Shown here piece after piece: positions 54,239 to 63,513 of a stretch of 64,000 nucleotides of DNA. Source of the DNA: Symploca sp. SIO1C2 (GTDB lineage Bacteria > Cyanobacteriota > Cyanobacteriia > Cyanobacteriales > Coleofasciculaceae); contig JAAHFP010000017.1 of assembly GCA_010672925.1 (NCBI GenBank), positions 1 to 64,000 of the forward strand, written 5' to 3'. The notes beneath the pieces were generated by a model. It saw nothing but the letters and a program-made list of their open reading frames with translations, was not told where the DNA came from and made no database searches. Numbering within the stretch: position 1 is the stretch's first letter; the number at the start of each line of letters is the position of its first letter. The translations under genes were made by a program, and so were the position numbers.

Positions 54239-55108
54239 CTACGAGCGATTCTTTCTTGCTTGCATCTGAGCTAGTTCACTGTTTTTGCGGTAAACTTCGA
54301 TACGATCTTGAGCTGTTTGATAGCGATTATCATCTTGCTTGACTTTGCTCATTAAATCGGAAGCTCTTTCCCACTTAGCCGCTACATCTAACCATTGAGC
54401 CGAAGTTTGAACAGTTTTACCCGCAGCAGCAGCTTCTTCTGCTAGCCGCACGGCCTCAGCAAAAGGATCGGTGGCGGGAGGGGTATCTGGTGGCTGGGGT
54501 TGACCTGTAGAATTACTTGATCTATTCAGAATTTGAGCATGGAGTTGTAAGTCTAAACGGTCATAGAGTAACCAGCCGACGAAGATCAACAAGCAGCTCA
54601 AGCTTACACCAAAGATAAGACCACGGCCATAAGAGCTTCTTTTAAAAGTGTAAATGGGGGGAACCTTATGAGGCAGGGGTGGCTTTTTGTTAGATAAGGT
54701 TGATTGAGTCTTGCGGTAGAGAAACAGTTGCTTAAAGATATTTGGTTTGGCAAGAGTAATTTCTTCGCTCCAAAGTAGCTGATTTTCTGGGTCGCGCATT
54801 ATTTCTTCAAGCCAAAGCAACTGTTGTTCTTGTACAATACGGCTGTTAATCTTGACGCGACGAATATTACGAGGAGCAATACCTTCAAGAATCTGCCGGA
54901 TACGTGGCACTAGTACAGATTGCTCAAGTTGCTCAGCAGCTGCTGCCTCACACAAAAGTTGCAGTACCCCGTGGCTAAAAACCGCTCTGGTTCTTATATT
55001 AGAGTCTGCTAGTTGCTCATTGAGTGTTTGAATAATCGCTGCCACACTACCCTGGCGAGCTTGCTTAACTATGTCATTGATTGGGTCATGCATGTTCGTT
55101 TGATCCAT
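54239..55108 (-). CDS. Single-TM protein with DUF1574-type N-terminal module
   Basis: A 289-aa protein of unknown function. Residues 10-110 (VKQARQGSVAAIIQTLNEQL, HGVLQLLCEA, IRQILEGIAPRNIRRVKI, WLEEI) closely resemble one repeat module in the DUF1574 protein at 28593. A membrane segment lies at about 164-184 (LIFGVSLSCLLIFVGWLLYD). The outer part has a Pro-rich linker (PQPPDTPPATDP) and a helical tail with AAKWERASDLMSKV. The likely topology is a cytoplasmic module, one membrane pass and an outside helical domain. Confidence 0.6.
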   Translation of the reverse strand: MDQTNMHDPINDIVKQARQGSVAAIIQTLNEQLADSNIRTRAVFSHGVLQLLCEAAAAEQLEQSVLVPRIRQILEGIAPRNIRRVKINSRIVQEQQLLWLEEIMRDPENQLLWSEEITLAKPNIFKQLFLYRKTQSTLSNKKPPLPHKVPPIYTFKRSSYGRGLIFGVSLSCLLIFVGWLLYDRLDLQLHAQILNRSSNSTGQPQPPDTPPATDPFAEAVRLAEEAAAAGKTVQTSAQWLDVAAKWERASDLMSKVKQDDNRYQTAQDRIEVYRKNSELAQMQARKNRS

Positions 55109-55393
55109 AGATTTTTAGTAACGTCTGAGTTTTTTTATTTAGAGTATCGTGTTCTGTGCCAACCTATGTTAACTCAGGGGGTGACAAGCGACTTAAAAAT
55201 GAGGTGGGGTGTAGGGTGTGGGGTGAGGTAGTTCATCTCAAATCCGGCTAAACACTCTCTTGAAAGAGGCGCGGGGACGCGGGGAAGGGTCGAAAGGGAT
55301 TTTCATGCATGGTGGTAAAATTTTTCCATCGGGACTGCCTTCTGCCTTCTGCCTTACTTTCACCCAAGTTTAACTATTCCACCGGATTTGATA

Positions 55394-56614
55394 TCACACC
55401 TGATCCAAAACTTTCAACACGGCTTTCGGGGAAAGCTTATCCTTAAACCAAATAATCTTAGCTGGTACATCCTCTACCTTAATACCTGCCTTATCCAAAT
55501 TGAGGCGCTCAGAAATAGCCAGAATCAAATTATCGCATTCTGACCTACGTACCTGGTAAAATTTCTTCTGCAAGTAATCTGGACGCCAAAAGCCAACTAT
55601 TTCTAATAAAAAGTCTCTTCCATCTGGATGAACTAACCGAAAGTCGGGAATCATCACGCTACCAGGGAGGGGAATAAGTTCCACTTCCCGCTCTAAAATC
55701 CAGCCAGTTTTCTGGGAGTCCCAGCGCTTCGCAAAAGATTCCTCTACCATGCTGTCATAGGTCTTACCTGTAGGATAGTGAGTAACTAAACCACATTTGT
55801 CATCAAGAGCAAAATGTCCAGTTTTGAGAGTACCATTGTAGGGGTCTCGTTTTTGTAAAGTTGCCTTGAGGCTCCATTTGGTGACATGGAGTAAGGCTGG
55901 GAGTAGTTTAGCGATCGCTAGCCCATATCTGGTACTTGGTTTAAATAAACTGGTAGGGCCATCAATAGTAATGGTAAAGCCATGGTCTGCATCTCCTTCA
56001 ATATAGGTCATCAACTGAAACAGCTTCAGATAGCGGAATAATAATTTATACTGCCCAGGTACATTCCGGTGAGCATTGATCGTCATGTGAGAAGCTCGAT
56101 AAAAGATACCCTGGACTTGGGATAGATTGTAGCGGTGTAGTAGGGCTTCTGCTGCTGGGTCTTCATACTGGGTCAGAATACGATTTTCTTGTAAATCTGC
56201 ATAGAGTCCTGTGCGAATATGGTGAGGTAGGACTTCTTGATTTAACTCCTGAGTCAAGGCGCTGCTGAGAGTTTCTAAGGTTTCTTCCGTGGCCTGACGA
56301 CTGGGAATTGATTGGGATGCAAGGGTAAAAACCCTCCGCCGCAATTCCTTAGGTTCCAGGGGACTGACAATTTCAAAGGTACTGAAGCTACTTTTGAGGA
56401 TGTGAGCCAAACCCCGTTTGAGGCGGTAATCGGGACTGTCTCCTTCCATGGATTGTAATTTACGATCGAGTTCTCCTTGAGTACCACCAACAGCTTGTTG
56501 AAAACAGGTAATTAACTCATCAGCGATCGCACACATTATAGAGTTAATTGGCAATCGCTTGGGAATAATCTCTTCTCCATTGAGCCGATTAATTAGAAAT
56601 TCCGTTGGTAGCAT
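55394..56614 (-). CDS. DUF790 family nuclease-like protein
   Basis: A 406-aa protein that fits DUF790, which is related to PD-(D/E)XK nucleases and in archaea is found beside XPB-type helicases. Features: MLPTEFLINRLNGEEIIPKR at the start, YADLQENRILTQYEDPAAEALLHRYNLSQVQGIFYRASHM-like middle (about 125-175), and PDFRLVHPDGRDFLLEIVGFWRP near 325-347, with D and E placed as in a metal-dependent nuclease core. No helicase gene is adjacent. A DNA repair role is inferred from the family. Confidence 0.75.
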   Translation of the reverse strand: MLPTEFLINRLNGEEIIPKRLPINSIMCAIADELITCFQQAVGGTQGELDRKLQSMEGDSPDYRLKRGLAHILKSSFSTFEIVSPLEPKELRRRVFTLASQSIPSRQATEETLETLSSALTQELNQEVLPHHIRTGLYADLQENRILTQYEDPAAEALLHRYNLSQVQGIFYRASHMTINAHRNVPGQYKLLFRYLKLFQLMTYIEGDADHGFTITIDGPTSLFKPSTRYGLAIAKLLPALLHVTKWSLKATLQKRDPYNGTLKTGHFALDDKCGLVTHYPTGKTYDSMVEESFAKRWDSQKTGWILEREVELIPLPGSVMIPDFRLVHPDGRDFLLEIVGFWRPDYLQKKFYQVRRSECDNLILAISERLNLDKAGIKVEDVPAKIIWFKDKLSPKAVLKVLDQV

Positions 56615-56816
56615 TTAGTGCAGGGATGGGAATGAGCTCAATCTTTTATCTTATATCATATCTGGCTAATTACCTGTAATCAAAATTTCTACCCGTCCGG
56701 GGCATCTGGAGTGTCAAGAACTACAGAGCGCTAAGTATTTGATTAACTGTTAAGTTAAAATCCGGAAAAGCTTCTGAAACAATGCACTCATCACATCTAA
56801 CACCTAACATCTAATT

Positions 56817-57596
56817 ATGAGTAGGGGCAGACGAAAATTTTTGGGTTTTATCCTATCCTTACTATTGACAGCCTGTATTGTCTCTTCTCCGAATAATCAA
56901 ACTTCGCCATCTGTAAATTTGACAGTTTCGGTGGCGGCGAGTTTACAGGATGGGATGAAAGAGATTGAAGCGATTTATCGTGACCAACAACCAACGGTGA
57001 AGATTACCTATAATTTTGGCTCTTCTGGTTCTTTACAGCAACAAATTGAACAAGGTGCGCCGGTGGATATTTTTATTTCAGCTGCACCTCAACAAATGGA
57101 TGCGCTGCAAGCCAAAAATCTGTTACTAAAAGGGACGCGCCAGAATTTATGGAAAAATCAGGTTGTTTTAGTTATACCTCAAACAGCAAAGAGGATTTCT
57201 GATTTTCAGGGATTAACAGATGAGCAAGTCAAGAAGATCGCCATTGGCGCCCCAGACAGTGTACCAGCCGGACAATATGGGAAAGAGGTGCTAATAGCGC
57301 TAAATTTGTATGATTCTCTAGCATCAAAATTGATTTTTGCTAAGGATGTGCGTCAAGTTTTGACCTATGTAGAAACTGGTAATGTGGATGCAGGAATTGT
57401 TTATCAGACGGATGCTCAAATCTCCCCTAAAGTTCAGGTTGTGGCTACGGCAGCAGCAGAAACTCACTCGCAAATCATTTATCCTGTTGCCGTATTGAAA
57501 GATAGTAAAAATCTAGAAGCCGCTCAAAACTTTATCCAGTTTTTATCCAGCGATGCAGCTAAAACAGTGTTTCAAGATTATGGATTTAGTAGTTAG
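56817..57596 (+). CDS. modA: Molybdate ABC transporter substrate-binding lipoprotein
   Basis: A 259-aa periplasmic binding protein. A signal peptide with lipobox LTAC (C20) is followed by VSVAASLQDGMKEIEAIY, FGSSGSLQQQIEQGAPVDIFISA, and ETGNVDAGIVYQTDA. These are the ModA oxyanion-binding motifs. It delivers molybdate or tungstate to the ModBC transporter encoded next. STRR-type repeats fill the 123-bp gap between the genes. Confidence 0.93.
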   Translation: MSRGRRKFLGFILSLLLTACIVSSPNNQTSPSVNLTVSVAASLQDGMKEIEAIYRDQQPTVKITYNFGSSGSLQQQIEQGAPVDIFISAAPQQMDALQAKNLLLKGTRQNLWKNQVVLVIPQTAKRISDFQGLTDEQVKKIAIGAPDSVPAGQYGKEVLIALNLYDSLASKLIFAKDVRQVLTYVETGNVDAGIVYQTDAQISPKVQVVATAAAETHSQIIYPVAVLKDSKNLEAAQNFIQFLSSDAAKTVFQDYGFSS

Positions 57597-57599
57597 TAG

Positions 57600-57718
57600 T
57601 TATTAGTTGTTTGTTGTTTGTCATTAGTCATTAGTCATTGGTCATTGGTCATTCTCCATTCTCCATTCTCCATTCCCCATTCCCCATTCCCCATTCTAAA
57701 TTCTAAATTCTAAATTCC
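57600..57718. repeat. Heptamer repeats between modA and modBC
   Basis: Successive arrays of cattagt, cattggt, ccattct, ccattcc and taaattc occupy almost the whole gap and end one base before the modBC start codon. Confidence 0.9.
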
Positions 57719-57719
57719 C

Positions 57720-59582
57720 ATGGACTTCTCTCCCCTCTGGATTTCTTTAAAAACAGCAACTGTTGCTACAATTTTGGCCTTTTTTGCCGGGATTATGGTA
57801 GCAGGCTGGATGTATGGCTACCGAGGGAGAGGGAAAGGATTAATCGATGGCTTGTTTACTTTGCCTTTGGTCTTACCTCCAACGGTAGTTGGCTTCTTGT
57901 TGCTGCTACTTTTGGGGAAAAATAGTCCTCTAGGACAACTATTATACCAATGGGGAATTATCCTGATTTTCTCCTGGCCTGCAACGGTAATTGCGGCAAC
58001 AGTGGTGGCATTTCCGTTAATGTATAAAACTGTCTTAAGTGCTTTTGAACAGGTTAATCGAGACTTAATTAACTGTGCTCGTACTCTGGGAGCATCAGAG
58101 TGGCGGATTTTTTGGGAGATACTGTTACCTTTAGCATGGCCTGGTGCGATCGCGGGAACTATTTTGGCTTTTGCTCGGGCACTGGGGGAGTTTGGGGCGA
58201 CCTTAATGCTAGCAGGTAGTATTCCCGGTAAAACCCAAACTATGCCCATTGCGATTTTCTTTGCAGCGGAGGCGGGGAAAATGGATCAAGCCTTACTCTG
58301 GGTACTAGTGGTAGTAGCAATTGCCCTAATCGCGATCGCAGGAATCAATTATTTATCTAATTCCCCTAATTTAGCTCAAACTCGATTAGTTGCTTATTGG
58401 ACATTCTTAATTAATCGTTGGTCATCTATTCTAGGACGTCGCTTATACCAGCCCCGAAAACTGAACTATCTCTTCCCCAAGCAAAAAGTCCCATCATTAG
58501 CTATTACCAATAACCAAGGACTTCTAGTTAATCTAGAAAAAAAAATTGCTAATTTTACCCTAGAAAGCAACTTTGTTGCCCAGGGTAAACCTTTAGGTAT
58601 TTTAGGAGCATCGGGTTCGGGGAAAAGTGTGACCCTGCGTTGTCTGGCAGGGTTAGAAACACCTAGTCAAGGACGTATTGTGCTCAATGGAAGGGTTTTG
58701 TTTGATTCAGCCCAATCCATTAATCTTCCAAGCCGAGAACGTCGCATTGGTTTGGTTTTTCAAAATTATGCCCTATTTCCCCAGATGAGAGTAGCACAGA
58801 ATATCGGATTTGGATTGCAAGACTTATCAAAGATAGAACGCAAGCAAAGGGTATCTAAATATATCAAATTAATGCAGTTGCAGGGATTAGAAAGACGCTA
58901 TCCCCATGAACTTTCTGGTGGGCAACAGCAGCGGGTGGCCTTAGCCAGAGCCTTGGCTATTGAACCAGAAGCATTACTGTTAGATGAACCTCTTTCTGCG
59001 TTGGATAATTATCTCAGAAGTCAGATTGAAAAGCTGTTAATTGAGGTATTCTCTACCTATCCAGGTGTTATCTTGTTTGTTACCCATAAGCTAGAAGAAG
59101 CTTACCGAGTCTGTGGTAATCTAATAGTCCTTTCCCAGGGACAAGTAATTGCATCGGGAAGCAAGGAAGATATTTTTGAGCATCCCCCTAACTTTAAAGT
59201 TGCCCAGCTAACGGAATGTAAAAATTTTTCCCTAGCCCAGCCTATAGCTGAGCAACAGGTTCAGGCGATTGATTGGGGGTGTAAGTTGCAAGTTATCGAA
59301 CCCATTCCTCATCCCCTATCTTACATCGGTATTCGTGCTCATCATCTCACATTTCCCCTAAAGCCAGAGGGGGAGAATACCTTTCCTTGCTCTTTGGTGA
59401 CGCTGAGTGAAACTCAACATCGGATGACCCTTTATCTCAAGTTGCACAATTCGACCAACCAGGATCGGGAGTATCATTTACAGGCGGAGGTGTATAAGGA
59501 GAAATGGGCAAATCTCAAACAACGACCATTTCCCTGGTATGTTTGTTTAGATCCCCTGCGACTAATTTTAATGGCAGATTGA
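57720..59582 (+). CDS. modBC: Fused molybdate permease-ATPase ModBC
   Basis: A 620-aa fusion. Residues 1-215 are the ModB permease (LPLVLPPTVVGFLLLLLLG, the EAA-like loop ARTLGASEWRIFWEILLPLAWPG). Residues about 260-500 are the ModC ATPase with Walker A GASGSGKS (about 297-304), signature LSGGQQQRVALARAL (about 398-412) and Walker B LLLDEPLSALD. The C-terminus (about 530-620) is TOBE/Mop-like. The fusion is known in cyanobacteria. It imports molybdate with ModA. Confidence 0.93.
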   Translation: MDFSPLWISLKTATVATILAFFAGIMVAGWMYGYRGRGKGLIDGLFTLPLVLPPTVVGFLLLLLLGKNSPLGQLLYQWGIILIFSWPATVIAATVVAFPLMYKTVLSAFEQVNRDLINCARTLGASEWRIFWEILLPLAWPGAIAGTILAFARALGEFGATLMLAGSIPGKTQTMPIAIFFAAEAGKMDQALLWVLVVVAIALIAIAGINYLSNSPNLAQTRLVAYWTFLINRWSSILGRRLYQPRKLNYLFPKQKVPSLAITNNQGLLVNLEKKIANFTLESNFVAQGKPLGILGASGSGKSVTLRCLAGLETPSQGRIVLNGRVLFDSAQSINLPSRERRIGLVFQNYALFPQMRVAQNIGFGLQDLSKIERKQRVSKYIKLMQLQGLERRYPHELSGGQQQRVALARALAIEPEALLLDEPLSALDNYLRSQIEKLLIEVFSTYPGVILFVTHKLEEAYRVCGNLIVLSQGQVIASGSKEDIFEHPPNFKVAQLTECKNFSLAQPIAEQQVQAIDWGCKLQVIEPIPHPLSYIGIRAHHLTFPLKPEGENTFPCSLVTLSETQHRMTLYLKLHNSTNQDREYHLQAEVYKEKWANLKQRPFPWYVCLDPLRLILMAD

Positions 59583-59626
59583 GGTAAAAGGCAATCGCAC
59601 TCTAAATAATAGACTACAATGTTACT

Positions 59627-60040
59627 ATGTCAGCTAAAGATACTTACCACAGTGCTGTTCGTTCAGCCTTAATTAAAGAAGGTTGGACAATTACCGATGA
59701 CCCTCTAACTATTGAATTTGAGGATGTTAACCTCTTTGTCGATTTAGCAGCTGAGCAATTGATTGCAGCGGAAAGGGGCAAAGAAAAGATTGCGGTTGAA
59801 ATTAAAAGTTTTATCAGAGATTCAATGGTATCAGAATTTCATACCGCTGCAGGCCAATTTATTAATTATCGTCTGGCGCTTTCAGAGTTGGAACCGGATC
59901 GGGTTTTATATTTAGCTATTCCTAATGATGCTTATGAAAGTTTCTTTAATAAGCGTTTTACTCAAAGAAGTATTGAATCTAACCAAATTAAGTTAATAGT
60001 TTTCAAACCTGAAAATGAGGAGATTGTTAAGTGGTCATGA
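59627..60040 (+). CDS. xisH: XisH family protein
   Basis: A 137-aa XisH homologue: SAKDTYHSAVRSALIKEGWTITDDPL at the start, LAAEQLIAAERGKEKIAVEIKSF (about 45-67) with E-x-K as in PD-(D/E)XK nucleases, and SEFHTAAGQFINYRLALSE. XisH was named for control of fdxN element excision in heterocystous cyanobacteria. It often occurs in pairs with XisI elsewhere, and a toxin-antitoxin role has been suggested. It overlaps xisI by four bases. Confidence 0.92.
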   Translation: MSAKDTYHSAVRSALIKEGWTITDDPLTIEFEDVNLFVDLAAEQLIAAERGKEKIAVEIKSFIRDSMVSEFHTAAGQFINYRLALSELEPDRVLYLAIPNDAYESFFNKRFTQRSIESNQIKLIVFKPENEEIVKWS

Positions 60041-60357
60041 ATTACAGTGAATTAATCCAAAATTTAATTAATGAACAAGCTGAACTACGTCGTTCTGGTT
60101 ATGTAGCAGTCGAGACTATTTTTGATAAAGAGCAACATCATTATTTATTGGTTCAGGTGGGTTGGGTGAATGGTCATTGGGTTTATGGGTGTATTTTTCA
60201 TTTAGATATCATTGAGGGTAAGATATATATTCAACAAAATAACACTGAGCTCTCAATTGCGAGTAAGTTGGTTGATTTAGGAGTTCCTAAAACTGATATT
60301 GTTTTAGGGTTTCATTCTCCATTTAAGCGAAAGTTTACTGAGTATGCAGTGGGTTAA
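60037..60357 (+). CDS. xisI: XisI family protein
   Basis: A 106-aa XisI homologue from the ATG at 60037; a GTG at 60031 is better spaced from AGGAG but the family usually starts at this ATG. Typical stretches are HHYLLVQVGWVNGHWVYGCIFHLDII, KIYIQQNNTELSIASKLVDLGVPKTDIVLGF and a final YAVG. It pairs with XisH and is coupled to it by ATGA overlap. Confidence 0.92.
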   Translation: MNYSELIQNLINEQAELRRSGYVAVETIFDKEQHHYLLVQVGWVNGHWVYGCIFHLDIIEGKIYIQQNNTELSIASKLVDLGVPKTDIVLGFHSPFKRKFTEYAVG

Positions 60358-60418
60358 GCATTAGGGACTGCCAGTACGAGTTACCATCCGCATTTCTCAC
60401 AAGTTGATTTGAGAAGCT

Positions 60419-61051
60419 ATGTCCAAATCCAAAATCCTCAAGCTAGGAGCACGTTATACCTTCAGCCAATACTTCGACATGAGCTATGCCGTCGAGGATA
60501 TTTTAGCAGACTTGGATTGCACGATCGCTCGTTCTTCGCTCAACTTGCCCAAAGCTGAACCAGATGTCATTCAAAACAGCTACGAATTTCTGCAGCAATA
60601 CCTGGGGCGCAATCTTAAATTCGTCAATCCAGTTACAGAGATCTCCCGCCGAGAAGTCTTGATTGCGCCAACTCTGATGGAGGTCTGCGCAATAGTCCAG
60701 GCAACCTTGAACATTGAATATACCCTCACCGTCAGTGACTGGTTGCGGGGCAATGTAGACTACTACATTCCCACCCCCCGCAACTTTCTGATCATTGAAG
60801 CTAAACAAGCGGATCTGGCGAAGGGGTTTACTCAACTGGCAGTGGAGTTGATTGCTTTGGATCAGTGGATTGATGTGTCGGCAGAGGTTCAACCCATTCT
60901 CTACGGCGCAGTGACTACCGGGGATATTTGGAAACTGGGACAATATGAGCGATTAATGCACCATATCACGGAAGATCGCACGCTTTACCGTGTTCCTGAA
61001 GATTTGGCTCTACTTCTGCAAATTCTTGTAGGAACCTTGATGTTATCCTAG
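60419..61051 (+). CDS. PD-(D/E)XK nuclease-like protein, unknown
   Basis: A 210-aa protein. D114 (GNVDYYIP) and E127-x-K129 (FLIIEAKQ) fit the catalytic pattern of PD-(D/E)XK nucleases. The rest is alpha/beta with a helical C-terminus. It follows xisI closely (61-bp gap) but may be independent. The stop overlaps convergently with the next gene by nine bases. Function is unknown; a restriction- or TA-type nuclease is possible. Confidence 0.6.
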   Translation: MSKSKILKLGARYTFSQYFDMSYAVEDILADLDCTIARSSLNLPKAEPDVIQNSYEFLQQYLGRNLKFVNPVTEISRREVLIAPTLMEVCAIVQATLNIEYTLTVSDWLRGNVDYYIPTPRNFLIIEAKQADLAKGFTQLAVELIALDQWIDVSAEVQPILYGAVTTGDIWKLGQYERLMHHITEDRTLYRVPEDLALLLQILVGTLMLS

Positions 61052-61651
61052 TGCTTCATATAGTTCCGCATTTTCTTCTTGCAGTTCTTTGATTTGGCTT
61101 TGGAGTCTGAGTATTTCATCGGGAGCAAAGCATTTAACTGTAGCAGCATCTTTGTGCTTGGTTATACCAGATCTCATTGGATATAAATTATGTGCAGGAT
61201 CAAACCATACTATATGGAAAGTATTATTCCAAATAAAGCCGTGCAGTCTGCCGTAATTTTTAGATAAACTCACTTCAAATGCTCTAGATGCTATTTCAAT
61301 TGCTTGTGTTCTTGATAAATTTTTATCTCGGGTTTGAATAAAAAGCTTCTCTTGTATTTGTGAAATGATACTTTCTGGAAACGAGTCCTTGACTGATGAT
61401 GAAGAATTGAAAATAGATTTTGGTGATAAGCTAGGATGGCTTTGCTCCGTTATATCACTTTCCTTACACTTGCTAATTTCACAGACACAAGCAAACATTT
61501 TCTGATAGTACTTAACTTCCATGCCATGGAAGAAAAATTCTTCTGTATTCCAATCAATATATTCAAAAGAAACTCTTAGCTTTTCATCAGAAACTGCTTG
61601 AGCATCTGAATCAGCAATACGTCTATATTTATTCTTAGTATTCTTAGACAT
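61043..61651 (-). CDS. Putative partner toxin of Panacea-domain antitoxin
   Basis: A 202-aa protein that I do not recognise. A soluble alpha/beta domain spans about 20-175, with SRTQAIEIASRAFEVSLSKNYGRLHGFIWNNTFHIVWFDPAHNLYP as its most conserved-looking segment, and a short coiled coil ends it (LQSQIKELQEENAELYEAL). Its start overlaps the stop of the upstream Panacea (DUF4065) gene by eight bases. That is the gene order typical of PanA-toxin pairs, so it is the candidate toxin or regulated partner. This assignment rests on context. Confidence 0.5.
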   Translation of the reverse strand: MSKNTKNKYRRIADSDAQAVSDEKLRVSFEYIDWNTEEFFFHGMEVKYYQKMFACVCEISKCKESDITEQSHPSLSPKSIFNSSSSVKDSFPESIISQIQEKLFIQTRDKNLSRTQAIEIASRAFEVSLSKNYGRLHGFIWNNTFHIVWFDPAHNLYPMRSGITKHKDAATVKCFAPDEILRLQSQIKELQEENAELYEALG

Positions 61652-62102
61652 ATGCCTTTAATTTGGATGCGAAGTAACTGCGGAGTGCATCTTTAGAGAT
61701 GATTTCTGTACTGCCTTCTAACTCACTCAAATCCCCTCGAACCTCAAGCCATGGTTGCTCTCTATGGGTCATAGTACTTAGTGCTGCACCATCATAGCGT
61801 CCATACGCAGAAACTATATCCCTTAAAAAATCCAAGGAATCGCACTGTGGAGGCTCAATATCATCACTGATTTGTCTCCATTGGAAATGTTGATATTTAT
61901 AATAAAGCTCTGGTATAACTGGGCCATGCTGCCAAGCCTGGAAATCCTCAGGAAATAACTCTTCTTTCTCAGCTAACGAGTATCCCTGGGCATAGTAGCA
62001 AAGCTTCTGAAGCTTCATAGGTGAAGGGCTTTCGTCAAATAATTCTCTGTGGAGGCAGACTATCGCTTTTGAAACGCTTTCTAACGGCTTCGAGAGCTTC
62101 AT
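61644..62102 (-). CDS. Panacea (DUF4065) domain antitoxin-like protein
   Basis: A 152-aa protein with the Panacea/GepA signature: PMKLQKLCYYAQGYSLA (about 28-44) and FQAWQHGPVIPELYYKY (about 53-69), then HREQPWLEVRG near 122. Panacea domains form a broad antitoxin family that neutralises many unrelated toxins. The overlapping downstream gene is the likely partner. An AT-rich leader of about 200 bp precedes it. Confidence 0.85.
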   Translation of the reverse strand: MKLSKPLESVSKAIVCLHRELFDESPSPMKLQKLCYYAQGYSLAEKEELFPEDFQAWQHGPVIPELYYKYQHFQWRQISDDIEPPQCDSLDFLRDIVSAYGRYDGAALSTMTHREQPWLEVRGDLSELEGSTEIISKDALRSYFASKLKAYV

Positions 62103-62311
62103 TCTAATCCTCCTTAAGGGTTGATGATTAATACATGTGTTCTTTATATTCTAACAGATGAGTGATCGGGTTGTAATATCAAGTTCGGATAATCACTTAT
62201 AATTCTCTTCTCCCTTGCAACTTTCTTTTTTTCCTTCTGCCCTCTGCCTTATTGCAACCAAAGTGTAAGTATTCAACCGTCAAGTGGAATTGCTTCGTAA
62301 ATTACCTGAGA

Positions 62312-63451
62312 CTAAGACAATCGACTCTTATAATCTTCATAATCAAACTCTCTAACTAGTTTAAAGCTGCCATCAGAACTAAGAATACCAATTGCAGGAT
62401 GTTTGATCCCATTAAACATGGAAGTTTTCACCATCGTATAGTGAATCATATCTTCAAACACAATTGTGTCACCAATCTGCAAAGGCGTTTCAAAGTAGTA
62501 GTCTCCCATGCCCATAAAGTCTCCAGCAAGGCAAGTAAGTCCCCCCATCCGATAGGTAGGCTCTTCCTCTTGAGGATCTCTTGCCCCCCTAATGCGAGGT
62601 TTATAAGGCATCTCTAAACAATCGGGCATATGAGCGGTGAATGAGACATCCAGTATAGCAATAGTAGGCCCGGAAGTCTCAATTAAATCGAAAACTGTTG
62701 CCCGTAACACTCCAGTTTCCCATGCTACTGCTGAGCCAGGTTCCAGATAAATATCTAAGTGGGGATAACGGGTTTTAAAGCTGGTTAATACTTGGATCAG
62801 GTGTTCGATATCATAGCTTTTAGCAGTCATCAAGTGTCCTCCCCCTAAATTAAGCCATTTAATCTGGGGAAGGTAATGCCCAAAAAGAGTTTCAATTTGC
62901 TCTAAAGTACGGGCTAAAGCCTGGGAGTTGCTTTCGCATAAATTGTGGCAATGCAACCCTTCAATGCCCTCCGGTAACTTATCACCTAATACTTCAGCAC
63001 GTATTCCCAGACGAGATAGGGGAGACGAAGGATTATAGATATCCTGTTCTACGGGAGAATATTCTGGATTAATGCGTAAACCCGGTGATATTTGTGTCGA
63101 GAGAGTCTTTTCTTTAAATTGCTCCCATTGCCTGAGGGAATTAAACGAGATATGGGTTGCTCCCTGAATCAAGTCTGGGAACTCGTTTTCTTGATAAATA
63201 GGACAGTAGAGATGAAGTTCTCCGCCAAATTCTTCTCGCGCTAGCCTTGCTTCAAACAATGAGCTGGAGGTAGTACCTTTTAAGTATTTTCTGACAATAG
63301 GAAAGGTACTGAACATCGCAAATCCTTTTAATGCCAGAATGATGGTAACCCCGGCTCTTTTCTGAACAGAGTTGATTAGCTCAAGATTGTGAATCAGCTT
63401 GTTCTCCTCCAAGACATAGCAGGGAGAAGGGATTTGGGAATAATCAGTCAT
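62312..63451 (-). CDS. nspC: Carboxynorspermidine decarboxylase
   Basis: A 379-aa PLP-dependent decarboxylase of the alanine-racemase fold. Features: PCYVLEENKLIHNLELI at 10-26, the PLP lysine in ILALKGFAMF (about 38-47), GLHCHNLCESNSQ, LNLGGGHLMTAKSYD (about 200-214) and LEPGSAVAWETG. It converts carboxynorspermidine or carboxyspermidine to the triamine. The gene for the preceding enzyme (dehydrogenase) lies just upstream on the same strand, with a dispersed repeat in the 62-bp gap. Confidence 0.93.
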   Translation of the reverse strand: MTDYSQIPSPCYVLEENKLIHNLELINSVQKRAGVTIILALKGFAMFSTFPIVRKYLKGTTSSSLFEARLAREEFGGELHLYCPIYQENEFPDLIQGATHISFNSLRQWEQFKEKTLSTQISPGLRINPEYSPVEQDIYNPSSPLSRLGIRAEVLGDKLPEGIEGLHCHNLCESNSQALARTLEQIETLFGHYLPQIKWLNLGGGHLMTAKSYDIEHLIQVLTSFKTRYPHLDIYLEPGSAVAWETGVLRATVFDLIETSGPTIAILDVSFTAHMPDCLEMPYKPRIRGARDPQEEEPTYRMGGLTCLAGDFMGMGDYYFETPLQIGDTIVFEDMIHYTMVKTSMFNGIKHPAIGILSSDGSFKLVREFDYEDYKSRLS

Positions 63452-63461
63452 CTTGCTTAAC

Positions 63462-63511
63462 GCTGAATAAGTAATAAGCCGTAGTCGGACTTCAGTCCAA
63501 AAAGAAGCCCT
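63462..63511. repeat. Inverted copy of the dispersed repeat at 20794
   Basis: The stretch gctgaataagtaataagccg ... ggacttcagtccaaaaagaa is the reverse complement of the element at 20794-20850, with few differences. Confidence 0.75.
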
Positions 63512-63513
63512 AA

